Program-made: the position numbers and the translations under genes
Shown here: positions 8,688 through 17,654 of the stretch, piece by piece
Layout: every line of letters starts with the position of its first letter
How positions within the stretch are numbered: position 1 is the stretch's first letter
The notes under the pieces: generated by a model
What the model was told of the DNA's origin: nothing
Seen by the model: only the letters and a program-made list of their open reading frames with translations
Database searches by the model: none
Origin: Ignavibacteria bacterium
GTDB taxonomy: Bacteria > Bacteroidota > Ignavibacteria > Kapaibacteriales > UBA4661
Length of the DNA: 64,000 nucleotides
Assembly: GCA_014654705.1 (NCBI GenBank)
Contig: JACVZY010000104.1
Span: 97,310-161,309 of the forward strand
Reading direction: 5' to 3'

Positions 8688-10838
8688 ATGCCCAGATACT
8701 TCCGATATTTCTGCAACTTAGCTTTCTTCAATAGAACATCATTCCTTACTTCGCTACGGTATGTTCTGCTGTTATGGTTGTGGTGCGTGTCTTTGCAAAT
8801 AGCGACGGCACAGTCTCCGTCTCCGTCCGTGTCAGTCATTTACCCGCAGATACGCCATAGCAGCCTTGTTGCCTCTACTGAGTATTTGCGCGACCCTTCA
8901 CGCCATCTTTCCTTATCGGATATTCTTCAGCCCACGTATTCGCGTGCATTTCGGCAAACGACTTCCGAATCGCTTGTATTTGGCTGGACACGTGATGCAG
9001 TCTGGTTGCGAACAAGCCTTCGTGCTGTCAATAAAGCAGAAGCGCTTTCGTGGGTCTTGGATGTTGGCTTTATGAGTTTAGATTCCGTATCACTTTTTGT
9101 ACCCGTAAGCGGCGGAAGCGCAAATGGTGCAGGCGCAGAGAGTGCAAGCGCAGGCGGTGTAGCATGGCGTGAACTGCGTTCGGGCGGAAGTGTTCCGTTT
9201 GCCATGCGCGACGAGCGATATGCCAGAGTGATGTTTCCTCTGACTTTGCCATCACAAGACTCCGTGCTAACGGTGTATGTGCGCATAGTGGCGACCAACA
9301 GTATGTATTTGAATATGTTTCTTACGGAGCGCCGGACGCTTGAGAACAGCCTAGAAGAACATAATCTCATTATCCTACTGTTGCTTGGCGTTATGGTATC
9401 GGCATTACTGTACAATGCAGTCATGTTCGTCTCAATGCGTGATAAACTCTACGGTTATTATATTTTCTACACCGCAAGTGTGATTTGTTCCTATACGACC
9501 ATTCACGGGCTGGTGATAAAGCACTTTGTTCCTGTACTTGTGCCGTATATCGGTTCTATCATTCCCGTTTCGTTTTTCCTCACCTACATTGGGGCATTGC
9601 TTTTTGGTAAGGAATTTCTTCTCACAAGTCGCTTTGCGCCACGTTTTGAGCGCTTCATGGTGTATTCGGCTTGGTGTCTTGGCTTGTGTATTCTGCTGGT
9701 GCTGGCGATGCCGTCCGTGGGGTGGATCATACCGATTGCCACCGCGTCGGCGAATGGCGTGTTGCTCGTAGCGGCGTTTCTTTCTGCGCGAAAAGGGTAT
9801 CGTCAAGCGTGGTTTTATCTGGCTGCGTGGTCTATGTTCTTGTGTGGAGCTACGTATTTTGGTTCTGTTTCCTCGGGACTCATTGTCGCCGACACAACGC
9901 CCGTCTTTGCTGTTTTGACAGCAAGCACCGCCTTTGAACTGACAATGTTTTCGTTTGTGCTGGCGTATCGGTTCCGCCATTTACGCGATGATATTCGTGC
10001 CGCCGAGCGGGAACGACAATTTGCCGAGCAGCAGCGCGAATGGGAGCATCGGCAAAATCTGGAACTTCTTGCAGAAAAAAATAAAACCGAAGACCTCAAT
10101 GCCCAACTTCGCGCCAGCAACAGCGAAAAAAGCGAGATTCTGGGTGTTGTCGCGCACGACCTTCAGAATCCTCTGACGAGCATCATGCTCAGTGGGGAAA
10201 TTCTCACCGACCTTGTTGCTAAACGCCACTACGACAGTGTTCCGCGAGTGGTCGATAATATCAACGTCGTCGCGGTACAAATGTTGGAGATTGTACGAAA
10301 TTTACTCAATGTAAATCTTCTGGAGTCCGGCGTGCTCACGCTCCGTCAGGAAACCTTCGATATTGTGCCAATACTGCATCGGGCGATTGAGCAGTACGCT
10401 CCGGCGGCACGTGCAAAAAATATCACGCTTCATCTTCGCGCCGAAGAAGCACACACTATGGTTCTTGCCGATAGCCAAGCAGTAGCAAGGGTTTTAGACA
10501 ATCTTCTTTCTAACGCCATTAAGTATTCGCCGCAGAAAAAAAACGTTTATGTTCGCTTACAAGCTGCTCAGAATGCGGTTCGCGTGGAAGTTCAGGACGA
10601 AGGCGCAGGTATTTCGCCGGAGGACATGAAAAAACTTTTCGTCAAGTTTGCCCGTCTTTCGGCAGTTCCTACGGGCGGCGAACACAGTACGGGATTGGGA
10701 CTGAGCATCGTTAAAAAAATGGTCGAGGCAATGAACGGGCGTGTATGGTGTGAGTCGGGAGTGGGAGACGGTCTTTCGTCCGGCGCGACGTTTATTGTCG
10801 AACTGCCTGCGGCTGCAACGGTGGGAGCAACAGCATGA
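8688..10838 (+). CDS. 7TMR-DISM sensor histidine kinase
   Basis: 716 residues from ATG 8688, which gives a signal peptide ending ATAQS. Residues about 45-200 fit the extracellular 7TMR-DISMED2 beta domain (WTRDAVWLRTSLR, WVLDVGFMSLDSVSLFVP); about 226-430 hold seven membrane helices of the 7TMR-DISM_7TM family. A coiled coil rich in Arg and Glu leads to the H-box GVVAHDLQNP (His490), where the usual Lys is Gln, then HATPase. The signature is slightly altered (LFVKFARLSAVPTGGEHSTG). The family is thought to sense small, often carbohydrate-like ligands; the ligand here is unknown. The stop overlaps the start of the next kinase (ATGA at 10835-10838), so the two are probably translated together. 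A strong paralogue in architecture lies at 28148-30373. Confidence 0.92.
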   Translation: MPRYFRYFCNLAFFNRTSFLTSLRYVLLLWLWCVSLQIATAQSPSPSVSVIYPQIRHSSLVASTEYLRDPSRHLSLSDILQPTYSRAFRQTTSESLVFGWTRDAVWLRTSLRAVNKAEALSWVLDVGFMSLDSVSLFVPVSGGSANGAGAESASAGGVAWRELRSGGSVPFAMRDERYARVMFPLTLPSQDSVLTVYVRIVATNSMYLNMFLTERRTLENSLEEHNLIILLLLGVMVSALLYNAVMFVSMRDKLYGYYIFYTASVICSYTTIHGLVIKHFVPVLVPYIGSIIPVSFFLTYIGALLFGKEFLLTSRFAPRFERFMVYSAWCLGLCILLVLAMPSVGWIIPIATASANGVLLVAAFLSARKGYRQAWFYLAAWSMFLCGATYFGSVSSGLIVADTTPVFAVLTASTAFELTMFSFVLAYRFRHLRDDIRAAERERQFAEQQREWEHRQNLELLAEKNKTEDLNAQLRASNSEKSEILGVVAHDLQNPLTSIMLSGEILTDLVAKRHYDSVPRVVDNINVVAVQMLEIVRNLLNVNLLESGVLTLRQETFDIVPILHRAIEQYAPAARAKNITLHLRAEEAHTMVLADSQAVARVLDNLLSNAIKYSPQKKNVYVRLQAAQNAVRVEVQDEGAGISPEDMKKLFVKFARLSAVPTGGEHSTGLGLSIVKKMVEAMNGRVWCESGVGDGLSSGATFIVELPAAATVGATA

Positions 10839-13800
10839 GCAATGATATAAAAATATTTCCTGCCGGTGCTGATGCAATGCGCTCTCTGCTTTGGGGGGGG
10901 CTTGCTGCTCTTATTTTGCCAATTGCCCTTTACGCCCAAGACCAAGCGCCGCCATACCTGAACCCTGATAAAGACCCCACGCAATATATTCACAAAGTCT
11001 GGCAAACCGAACAGGGATTACCCCAAAATTCCGCGTACGCGCTGTGCCAGACCCGCGACGGATACCTATGGATTGGTACTGCCGAAGGCTTAGCTCGCTA
11101 CGATGGTGTCCGCTTCACTGTATTCGACAAAAATACCACCCCCGCGCTTACAAGCAACTGGATTTCCTCTCTGGCAGAAGGCAGCGACGGTAGGCTGTGG
11201 ATAGGCACTCGTGCCGGAGTGCTCTCGTATCGTAACGGCGTGTTCAGAAATTATTCTACCGAAGGCAAATTGCCCAAAACTCTGATTCGCTCGCTTCTCG
11301 TTGACCGCAATGGCGGGCTGTGGGTGGGAACAAACGGTAGTGGGCTGCATTACCTCAGTACTGAGCAGCAGAAGGCTCCTCAAGGCAGCGACGCAAGGGA
11401 ATATAAGGGTCGTGAAGGTGTAGAAAAAGGCTTTGAGAAAGGTTTAGAGAGCGGTGTTGTGCTGTCGCTTGCGCAAACCAACGACGGCGCTGTGTGGGTA
11501 GGGATGCAGAATGGAGGCTTGTATCGGCTTCATAAGGGCATTACCACTCACTTCGGTGTACAGGAGGGACTGCCCAATGTGGCTGTTCGCGTCGTACTGC
11601 CGGATCGCGATGGGCGTTCCGTGTGGATTGGTGCTTTTGACGGTTTGTATTGCCTTCGTGAGGGTGCCGTATCGCGCTTTGTCGGCAAAAATGCGCTTGC
11701 CGGAAGTAGTATTCAATGCTTGCTCCAAGAGAGTAATGGTACGCTTTGGATTGGTTCATACGGCGGTGGTCTGCATCGTCTTAGAGACGGCGTTTTTACG
11801 GCGTTCACCACTTTGCAGGGCTTATCGAATGATATTGTGCAGAGCCTCATCCAAGACCGTGAGGGCAGTCTGTGGATTGGCACATTTGGCGGTGGGCTGA
11901 ATAGGTTGCACGATGGCGCATTCACAAGTTATACTCCGAAGCAGGGGCTTTCCAATAAGTTTGTCAATGCCGTGCTGCGTGATGAGCGCGGTGTTCTCTG
12001 GGCTGCCACCAATGGCGGTGGTCTGAACCGCATGGAACGTGGCGCTTTTACGAAATACACCAAAGAAAATGGTTTGCTGAATGATGTTGTTGCGTCGCTT
12101 CTATCGCACAACGGTACGCTATGGATTGGTACTGCCGGAGGCTTGAACCGCTTGTACAACGGGCGGTTGACGGGGTACAGTATGCGGGATGGCTTATCAA
12201 GTAATTCCGTCTGGACGCTCTTGCACGATAGCGATGCCCAAAAAGGTGAAAGCGTGATTTGGTGCGGTACGCAGAACGGTTTGAATCGTTTCCAGAATGG
12301 GGTTTTCACAAAATATACCAAAGAAAACGGCTTGTCGAATAATGTTGTGCTGTGTCTCCGAAAAGACCGCCGCTCAAGTATCAGTGCGGTTGCGGGCGCA
12401 GATGCAGCCTTGTGGATAGGCACACAAAACGGCTTGAACAAACTGCACAATGGCGTAATTACTCACTACACCACCCGTAACGGTATGGCGAGCGATTTTA
12501 TTTGGACGATGTATGAGGACGACGAAGGTGCGCTTTGGCTGGGGACGACAGGAGGGCTGCACCGCCTTAAGAATGGTGTATTTACTGCCATTACAACGAA
12601 AAATGGTTTATTCGACGACCTCGCCTTTTCGATTGTGGAAGACGATTTCGGGTGGTTCTGGATGTCCTGCAATAAGGGTGTGTACCGTGTGCGTAAAGCA
12701 GACTTGAATGCGGTTGCCGATGGGAAACGAGAGCGAATTTCTTGTGAATCATTCGGTACTGCCGATGGTATGGCGAGTGCTGAATGTAACGGCGGTTCGC
12801 CGGGCGCGTGGAAGGATGCGGATGGGCGTTTGTGGTTTGCGACCATAGCAGGTGTGGCGATGGTGAATCCTCGAAATTTACACACCAATACGCTTGCGCC
12901 CCTCGTGATGGTGGAGAGCATCAAAGTGGACTACAATGAGCGTATTCTCTCGGAGAGCAAAGTGCGTGATGCTTCATATACTGCCAATACTGAGATTGTC
13001 GTACCTCCGAACACTGAAAAGTTTGAATTTCGTTACACCGCCACAAGTCTGCTAGTGCCGGAACGTGTACAGTTCAAGTATATGCTCGAAGGTTACGATA
13101 AGGATTGGACAGAAGCGGGGACGCGCCGCGTGGCGTATTACAACAATCTTCCGCGCGGACGGCACTACCGTTTCCGTGTGCAAGCCTGTAATAACAGTGG
13201 GATTTGGAGTACGACCGACGGAGAAGTATCATTTTCGCTGGAATCATTTTTCTACGAAACATGGTGGTTCCGTATAGCCTGTGGGCTTGCGTTCTTTGGT
13301 GTGCTTGTCGCTGCGGTGCGTTCACGGCTGCATATTCTCCAACGGCGGGCAACGTTGCTCGAAAAAGCCATTCAAGAGCGCACAAGTGAGCTTGCATCTT
13401 CTAACGAAGAATTGCAAGAAATAAATCGGATGCTGGAAATGCTAAATGCTGAAAAAAATGAACTACTGGGTATTGTGTCGCATGACCTGAAGAATCCTAT
13501 TGGTGCGGTGCGCGGGCTTGCTGAACTCTTGCAAAGCGGTTTCCTGACCGAAGAACAAGCTCCCGCCATAGTGTCGCAGATTGTAACGACCTCTAATCGT
13601 ATGTTAGATTTGGTAGAAAACTTGCTGGACATTAACCGACTAGAATCCGGCGGAATACAGTTTGTAATGATGGAACTTGATGTAGAACCCATTCTCCTCG
13701 GCGAAATGAATATTCATCGCGCTGCAGCCGACGCAAAAAATATTACGCTGCATTACAGCAAAGAAGCCACGCATACGGTCATTTCTGCCGACGAGAACGC

Positions 13801-14146
13801 GGTAATGCAAGTGCTGGACAACATCATTTCCAATGCGGTGAAATACTCGCCGCCGGGGAAAAACGTGTATGTGCGTCTCAAATCACAGCCGACACTTGCT
13901 TCTGCACAGGGCTTTGTTCGCATTGAAATCCAAGATGAAGGCGAGGGAATTTCGGCAGAGGATATGCCAAAGCTCTTTGGTAAATTTGCCCGTCTTTCGG
14001 CACGTCCGACGGGCGGCGAACACAGTACAGGACTCGGCTTGAGCATTGTTAAAAAAATGATGGAGGCGATGAACGGGCGCGTTTGGTGCGAGTCGGAGTT
14101 TGGTAACGGTGCGACATTTATTGTAGAGTTTTCGTCAATTTCGTAG
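10835..14146 (+). CDS. Propeller (Reg_prop/Y_Y_Y) sensor histidine kinase
   Basis: 1103 residues from the ATG overlapping the previous stop (ATGA); an internal ATG at 10877 would also keep the signal peptide (MRSLLWGGLAALILPIALYAQ). Fourteen blades are readable, from YLWIGTAEGLARY to RLWFATIAGVAMV. A Y_Y_Y domain lies near 726-795, a membrane helix near 807-830, the H-box GIVSHDLKNP has His883, and HATPase follows with a ten-residue insert before the G1 box (SQPTLASAQG). No receiver follows. A run of eight G (10893-10900) sits in the signal-peptide codons and could slip, switching the longer reading frame off. The likely operon with the 7TMR kinase suggests two inputs made together. Confidence 0.92.
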   Translation: MSNDIKIFPAGADAMRSLLWGGLAALILPIALYAQDQAPPYLNPDKDPTQYIHKVWQTEQGLPQNSAYALCQTRDGYLWIGTAEGLARYDGVRFTVFDKNTTPALTSNWISSLAEGSDGRLWIGTRAGVLSYRNGVFRNYSTEGKLPKTLIRSLLVDRNGGLWVGTNGSGLHYLSTEQQKAPQGSDAREYKGREGVEKGFEKGLESGVVLSLAQTNDGAVWVGMQNGGLYRLHKGITTHFGVQEGLPNVAVRVVLPDRDGRSVWIGAFDGLYCLREGAVSRFVGKNALAGSSIQCLLQESNGTLWIGSYGGGLHRLRDGVFTAFTTLQGLSNDIVQSLIQDREGSLWIGTFGGGLNRLHDGAFTSYTPKQGLSNKFVNAVLRDERGVLWAATNGGGLNRMERGAFTKYTKENGLLNDVVASLLSHNGTLWIGTAGGLNRLYNGRLTGYSMRDGLSSNSVWTLLHDSDAQKGESVIWCGTQNGLNRFQNGVFTKYTKENGLSNNVVLCLRKDRRSSISAVAGADAALWIGTQNGLNKLHNGVITHYTTRNGMASDFIWTMYEDDEGALWLGTTGGLHRLKNGVFTAITTKNGLFDDLAFSIVEDDFGWFWMSCNKGVYRVRKADLNAVADGKRERISCESFGTADGMASAECNGGSPGAWKDADGRLWFATIAGVAMVNPRNLHTNTLAPLVMVESIKVDYNERILSESKVRDASYTANTEIVVPPNTEKFEFRYTATSLLVPERVQFKYMLEGYDKDWTEAGTRRVAYYNNLPRGRHYRFRVQACNNSGIWSTTDGEVSFSLESFFYETWWFRIACGLAFFGVLVAAVRSRLHILQRRATLLEKAIQERTSELASSNEELQEINRMLEMLNAEKNELLGIVSHDLKNPIGAVRGLAELLQSGFLTEEQAPAIVSQIVTTSNRMLDLVENLLDINRLESGGIQFVMMELDVEPILLGEMNIHRAAADAKNITLHYSKEATHTVISADENAVMQVLDNIISNAVKYSPPGKNVYVRLKSQPTLASAQGFVRIEIQDEGEGISAEDMPKLFGKFARLSARPTGGEHSTGLGLSIVKKMMEAMNGRVWCESEFGNGATFIVEFSSIS

Positions 14147-14233
14147 TTTTGTGTCTGTTTTGGCTGAAATGTCAGTGCTTCTATCATTTTTGGTCATCAT
14201 CGTAATTCGCTTATCTCCCTATCTACTTCTATT

Positions 14234-14770
14234 ATGGCACAACGACCCACACCAAATAATAAGGAACGTGTTCTCAATGAGCATGATTTTATCGTGTCAA
14301 AAACCGATACGAAAGGTATTATCAAATATGGCAATCAGATATTTATCGAAATGTCAGGGTATTCCGAGAGCGAACTTATCGGTGCAAATCACAATATCAT
14401 CCGCCATCCCGATATGCCGCGCTGTATTTTTAAGTTTCTTTGGGATACATTGGCGGCAAAGCAAGAAGTCTTTGCTTTTGTCAAGAACCTGAGCAAAGAC
14501 GGCTCGTATTACTGGGTTTTCGCCAATATTACGCCGTCATTCGACTCAAATGGTGCAGTGGTGGGGTATTTCTCCGTGCGGCGTAAACCCAAGTCTGCTA
14601 GTATCAAAGTAATCACCGAACTGTATGCAAGGCTGCTTGCCGAAGAACAGCGCGTCGAAGCAGGGCAAGCATCCCGTAGGAAAGAAGCGATGGCTGCCTC
14701 CGTTGCTCTGCTCACAGAATTTCTCCACTCAAAAAAACTCAGCTATGAAGAATACATCCTTAGCCTCTAA
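14234..14770 (+). CDS. PAS sensor protein, Aer-like (detached redox/oxygen sensor)
   Basis: 178 residues. A single PAS domain at about 20-120 closely follows the E. coli Aer sensor: [21 protein letters not shown] and [13 protein letters not shown] match the Aer motifs around its FAD pocket (HNMVRHPDMP and DHYWVRAN). FAD binding and redox sensing are therefore likely by family knowledge, not shown here. It has no membrane helix; residues after about 130 are helical. In Aer the PAS domain is fused to a membrane anchor, HAMP and methyl-accepting domain; here those lie in the next gene, whose ATG is 26 bases inside this one in another frame. The two proteins probably act as one receptor. Confidence 0.88.
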   Translation: MAQRPTPNNKERVLNEHDFIVSKTDTKGIIKYGNQIFIEMSGYSESELIGANHNIIRHPDMPRCIFKFLWDTLAAKQEVFAFVKNLSKDGSYYWVFANITPSFDSNGAVVGYFSVRRKPKSASIKVITELYARLLAEEQRVEAGQASRRKEAMAASVALLTEFLHSKKLSYEEYILSL

Positions 14771-16355
14771 ATCCTTTGCCTCCACACTGACAACCCTTTT
14801 CGGAGCATTTGCTGCTCTGGTTGTTGTAACAAGCGCTAGCGCTGCACTCTTGAGCGGCTATTGGGTGTGGCTTGCCGTGTGCGTGGGGACACTTGCTTCT
14901 GCGGGGCTGCTTATGTATGCGCTGCGACTGGTGGAGAGCGAAACCAGCCTCCTGCCTGCTATTGATGCACTGCTTGGCGAAGTTCGCAGGGGTGAGTTTG
15001 AAAGCCGACTGACGGGTATTGGCGCAGTCAATCAAGTCGGTGCAATCGCGTGGAAACTCAATGATGCACTCGACCAACTAGAAACATTTTTCCGCGAGCA
15101 GAAAACCGCATCGGAATATGTCCGCAATAGAAAATACTTTCGCCCTGCTCTAGCGCAAGGCTTGCATGGCGGCTTTGCTGCTCTTGTTGCCGATGTAAAC
15201 GATGCACTCCGGCGCACGCAAGATGCAACCGAAAGTGTCATTTCGCGCCAGCAATATCTAGCAGAACAGGTGGAGCGGATAGCGGAGGTACTTTACGCTA
15301 TTGTGCAAAAAAATCTCTCGCACACCCTTGTCGCGCCAAATCCTGAGGACGAAGTTGGCAAGCTCATTGCGCACGTGAACGATACCACCAAAGGTTTGCG
15401 GCGTATCGTTACGACGATGGGAATTGCTGCTGGCACTGTCTCGGCGGCGTCGGAGCAGATTGCTGTTGCTATGCAGGAAATGTCCACAACCTTTGAAGAC
15501 CAAGCAGACCAGTCCGAACAGATTGCTGCGGCTGCGCTCGAAATGACCCAAACTATCCGCGAAACCTCATCGGGAACATTTCGTGCTGCCCAGCTGACAG
15601 AACAAACAGTGCAGTATGCTAATGCCGGACAGAAATCCATGACCAAAACCGTAAGCATGATGAAGGATATTTCGCGGATAGTCCAGGAAGCCGGAACGGT
15701 CGTCGAGCAGCTTGGCGACGCATCGGAGCAGATAGGTGCTATTGTGCAGACCATCGAAGAAATTGCCGACCAAACGAACTTGCTGGCGCTCAATGCGGCA
15801 ATCGAAGCCGCCCGCGCGGGCGAGTCCGGTCGCGGCTTTGCCGTTGTAGCCGATGAAGTACGTAAACTTGCCGAGCGGACACAAAAAGCTACGAAGGAAA
15901 TTAGCAAGACCATCGCCGTTATTCAGCAAAATACGCAGGAAGCCGTTGCTGCTTCGCGTAATGGCGGCGAGCAGGTGCGAGCAGGCATAACGGTTGCCGA
16001 AGAAACCGGGCAATCGCTTTCCATTATCGTTGACGGCATCCGACAACTGAACGATATTATCACGCAAATTGCGGCATCGGCAGAACAGGAATTTGCGGTC
16101 TCAGAAGATATTGCGGCTCGCATTGAAGCACTATCAACGGCAAGTGCGCAGAGCAGCAGTGTTGCCAATAGTATCACCCAATCGTCTGATGAATTACAAA
16201 AGCAAGCAGCCGGATTGTACCACATCACGACAGAATTTGTTTTTGATAATGCAGCAGCTCACCACAATTCCGACCAACACAATTCAGATCATTACGGTTC
16301 CGCAAAAGGTGCATCGCTTGGCGCAGGCAATGGAAAACAGCGCCAATTACGATGA
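14745..16355 (+). CDS. Methyl-accepting chemotaxis protein (partner of PAS sensor)
   Basis: 536 residues from ATG 14745; the frame extends upstream inside the PAS gene, but this start gives the expected N-terminus. Two membrane helices at about 12-60 are joined by a very short loop (GYWVWLAV), so there is no periplasmic ligand domain, as in Aer. HAMP-like segments follow, then the MCP signalling domain with the conserved tip [22 protein letters not shown] and [18 protein letters not shown]. The C-terminus is a His/Asn-rich tail ([12 protein letters not shown]) and lacks a CheR-binding pentapeptide. It would signal to a CheA-CheW complex; no che gene is in the window. The start overlaps the PAS gene by 26 bases, implying coupled translation. 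Confidence 0.92.
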   Translation: MKNTSLASKSFASTLTTLFGAFAALVVVTSASAALLSGYWVWLAVCVGTLASAGLLMYALRLVESETSLLPAIDALLGEVRRGEFESRLTGIGAVNQVGAIAWKLNDALDQLETFFREQKTASEYVRNRKYFRPALAQGLHGGFAALVADVNDALRRTQDATESVISRQQYLAEQVERIAEVLYAIVQKNLSHTLVAPNPEDEVGKLIAHVNDTTKGLRRIVTTMGIAAGTVSAASEQIAVAMQEMSTTFEDQADQSEQIAAAALEMTQTIRETSSGTFRAAQLTEQTVQYANAGQKSMTKTVSMMKDISRIVQEAGTVVEQLGDASEQIGAIVQTIEEIADQTNLLALNAAIEAARAGESGRGFAVVADEVRKLAERTQKATKEISKTIAVIQQNTQEAVAASRNGGEQVRAGITVAEETGQSLSIIVDGIRQLNDIITQIAASAEQEFAVSEDIAARIEALSTASAQSSSVANSITQSSDELQKQAAGLYHITTEFVFDNAAAHHNSDQHNSDHYGSAKGASLGAGNGKQRQLR

Positions 16356-16485
16356 CCTGCGAACAATCCGTAACGGACATTGCACAGGGCAAGGCTGCCG
16401 CCGTTGCATTGGAACAGCCCTCAAACTGCATCGTGAAATAAAGAAGTCAAAATGTGATTATCTCATCCATATCCGGCAGAATTGT

Positions 16486-17346
16486 ATGACCACATCGCCA
16501 TCGCCCAACGTACAGCAGCGCACACTGCGTAATGTGATTCTATTTTCCGTCATCGTTCTTGTAAGCGGCTGGCTTGGGTACTGGCTTGACAGGACGATGC
16601 AGAATCCCCCAGACCGTCAGTTGGGAAAGCTCTTGTGGCTTGTGCTACCGCTTCTTACGGCACTCGTACTGCGGGCTTTTGCGGGCGATGGCTGGAAGGA
16701 TTTCGGGCTTGCGCTTGCTTTGAAGGGGAATGGTCGCTGGTACGTGGTGAGTGTACTTTTGTATCCCGTTGTAACTGCATTAGGTCTCGCACTGTCGGGT
16801 GCTTTTGGGCTTGTTACCTTCTCTAATTTTTCGATGCCTTTGGTCTTTTCTGCATTTGTGGCGGGTCTTGCACCGTCATTCTTCAAGAACATTTTTGAGG
16901 AATTTGCATGGCGTGGCTATCTTGCGCCCAAAGTCAGAATACTTGTTGATAATGATGTGCTGGGGTATTTGATTGTGGGCGTGGTCTGGGGCTGTTGGCA
17001 TATTCCGTATATATTATTTTATCTGGGAGCTGCAGAAATACAAGCTGCTACGGCGCAAAACATTACGACGTTTCTTCCTATCGGTATTTTGAATCTTGTT
17101 GTGGCTTCGATTGCGTACAATGAAATGCGCTTTTTGACAGGTTCGGTCTGGACTGCTGTTCTCATGCACACAGTCTGTAATGCTCTTACGGAAATGCTTG
17201 CCGTGCAAGGCTTTATCAGTATAAAAGCAGGTAAGGGTGTGTGGGTCTCGCCGGGGCATAATTCCATACTGACGCTCATTCTGTTTTTGGTAGTGGGAAT
17301 CGGCTTGCGTCATGCGCGGAGAAAAAAGGAATCGCTTGCTGCGTGA
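16486..17346 (+). CDS. CPBP-family (CAAX/Abi) intramembrane metalloprotease
   Basis: 286 residues from ATG 16486. The open frame extends back to 16069, but that part overlaps the MCP gene and encodes no membrane protein, so I reject the longer form. About seven or eight hydrophobic helices. The family motifs are present: EEFAWRGY (EExxxR, glutamates for catalysis), WGCWHIPY (FxxxH-like histidine) and MHTVCNA (HxxxN). The family includes Rce1-like CAAX proteases and bacteriocin self-immunity proteins; the substrate here cannot be told. It lies 130 bp after the MCP gene; a functional link is not evident. Confidence 0.85.
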   Translation: MTTSPSPNVQQRTLRNVILFSVIVLVSGWLGYWLDRTMQNPPDRQLGKLLWLVLPLLTALVLRAFAGDGWKDFGLALALKGNGRWYVVSVLLYPVVTALGLALSGAFGLVTFSNFSMPLVFSAFVAGLAPSFFKNIFEEFAWRGYLAPKVRILVDNDVLGYLIVGVVWGCWHIPYILFYLGAAEIQAATAQNITTFLPIGILNLVVASIAYNEMRFLTGSVWTAVLMHTVCNALTEMLAVQGFISIKAGKGVWVSPGHNSILTLILFLVVGIGLRHARRKKESLAA

Positions 17347-17401
17347 AAATCTTGTGTATATCCTGTGCACGATAGTACCTACGAAAAAGAACGGAAGCGC
17401 A

Positions 17402-17464
17402 AACGGGAGTTCGTATGAATACTGATTGTTAAGTGCCCGCGCGCGCGAACCTCCGTTCGGACTC
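17402..17464. repeat. Dispersed hairpin element, copy 2
   Basis: Left part AACGGGAGTTCGTATGAATA matches 8401-8420 with two changes; right part CGAACCTCCGTTCGGACTC (17446-17464) matches 8440-8458 with one change and folds as CGAAC-CTCC-GTTCG. The spacer between the parts is longer than in copy 1 and contains a GC-alternating run. Confidence 0.75.
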
Positions 17465-17522
17465 CAAAAACTTTGCCTCGTAAGTTCTCACCGTTACGAT
17501 GACAAAATATGCGTCGCTATGC

Positions 17523-17553
17523 TTTGTAAATCGTTATGAGAATGTTACCTTTG
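17523..17553 (+). promoter_or_regulatory. Bacteroidota-type promoter for the membrane kinase
   Basis: TTTG at 17523-17526 and TACCTTTG at 17546-17553 match the -33 and -7 consensus with 19 bases between. Predicted start of transcription near 17560, so the ATG at 17655 is favoured over the upstream ATG at 17499. Confidence 0.55.
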
Positions 17554-17654
17554 TTGATTACAACCACACAACAAGTGTCGGTGAACTGTATGCGATATTG
17601 CTCTCTCAACTTCGCTCATTCTCCTTTCTCAAGAGGCGATTTCTGCACAATTTC

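Larger units (their letters stand above)
17347..17654. other. 308-bp intergenic region with hairpin element and promoter
   Basis: An open frame from 17499 runs into the next kinase, but the promoter at 17523-17553 lies inside it, so I treat it as untranslated. The region holds hairpin element copy 2 (17402-17464) and the promoter. The rest shows nothing recognisable. Confidence 0.6.

Noticed and set aside
8323..8734. Short open frames in the intergenic region before the 7TMR kinase
   Set aside because: They cover the hairpin element and promoter, lack domains and have no start signal.
16069..16485. N-terminal extension of the CAAX protease frame
   Set aside because: It overlaps the MCP gene and encodes no membrane segment; the ATG at 16486 starts the first hydrophobic region.
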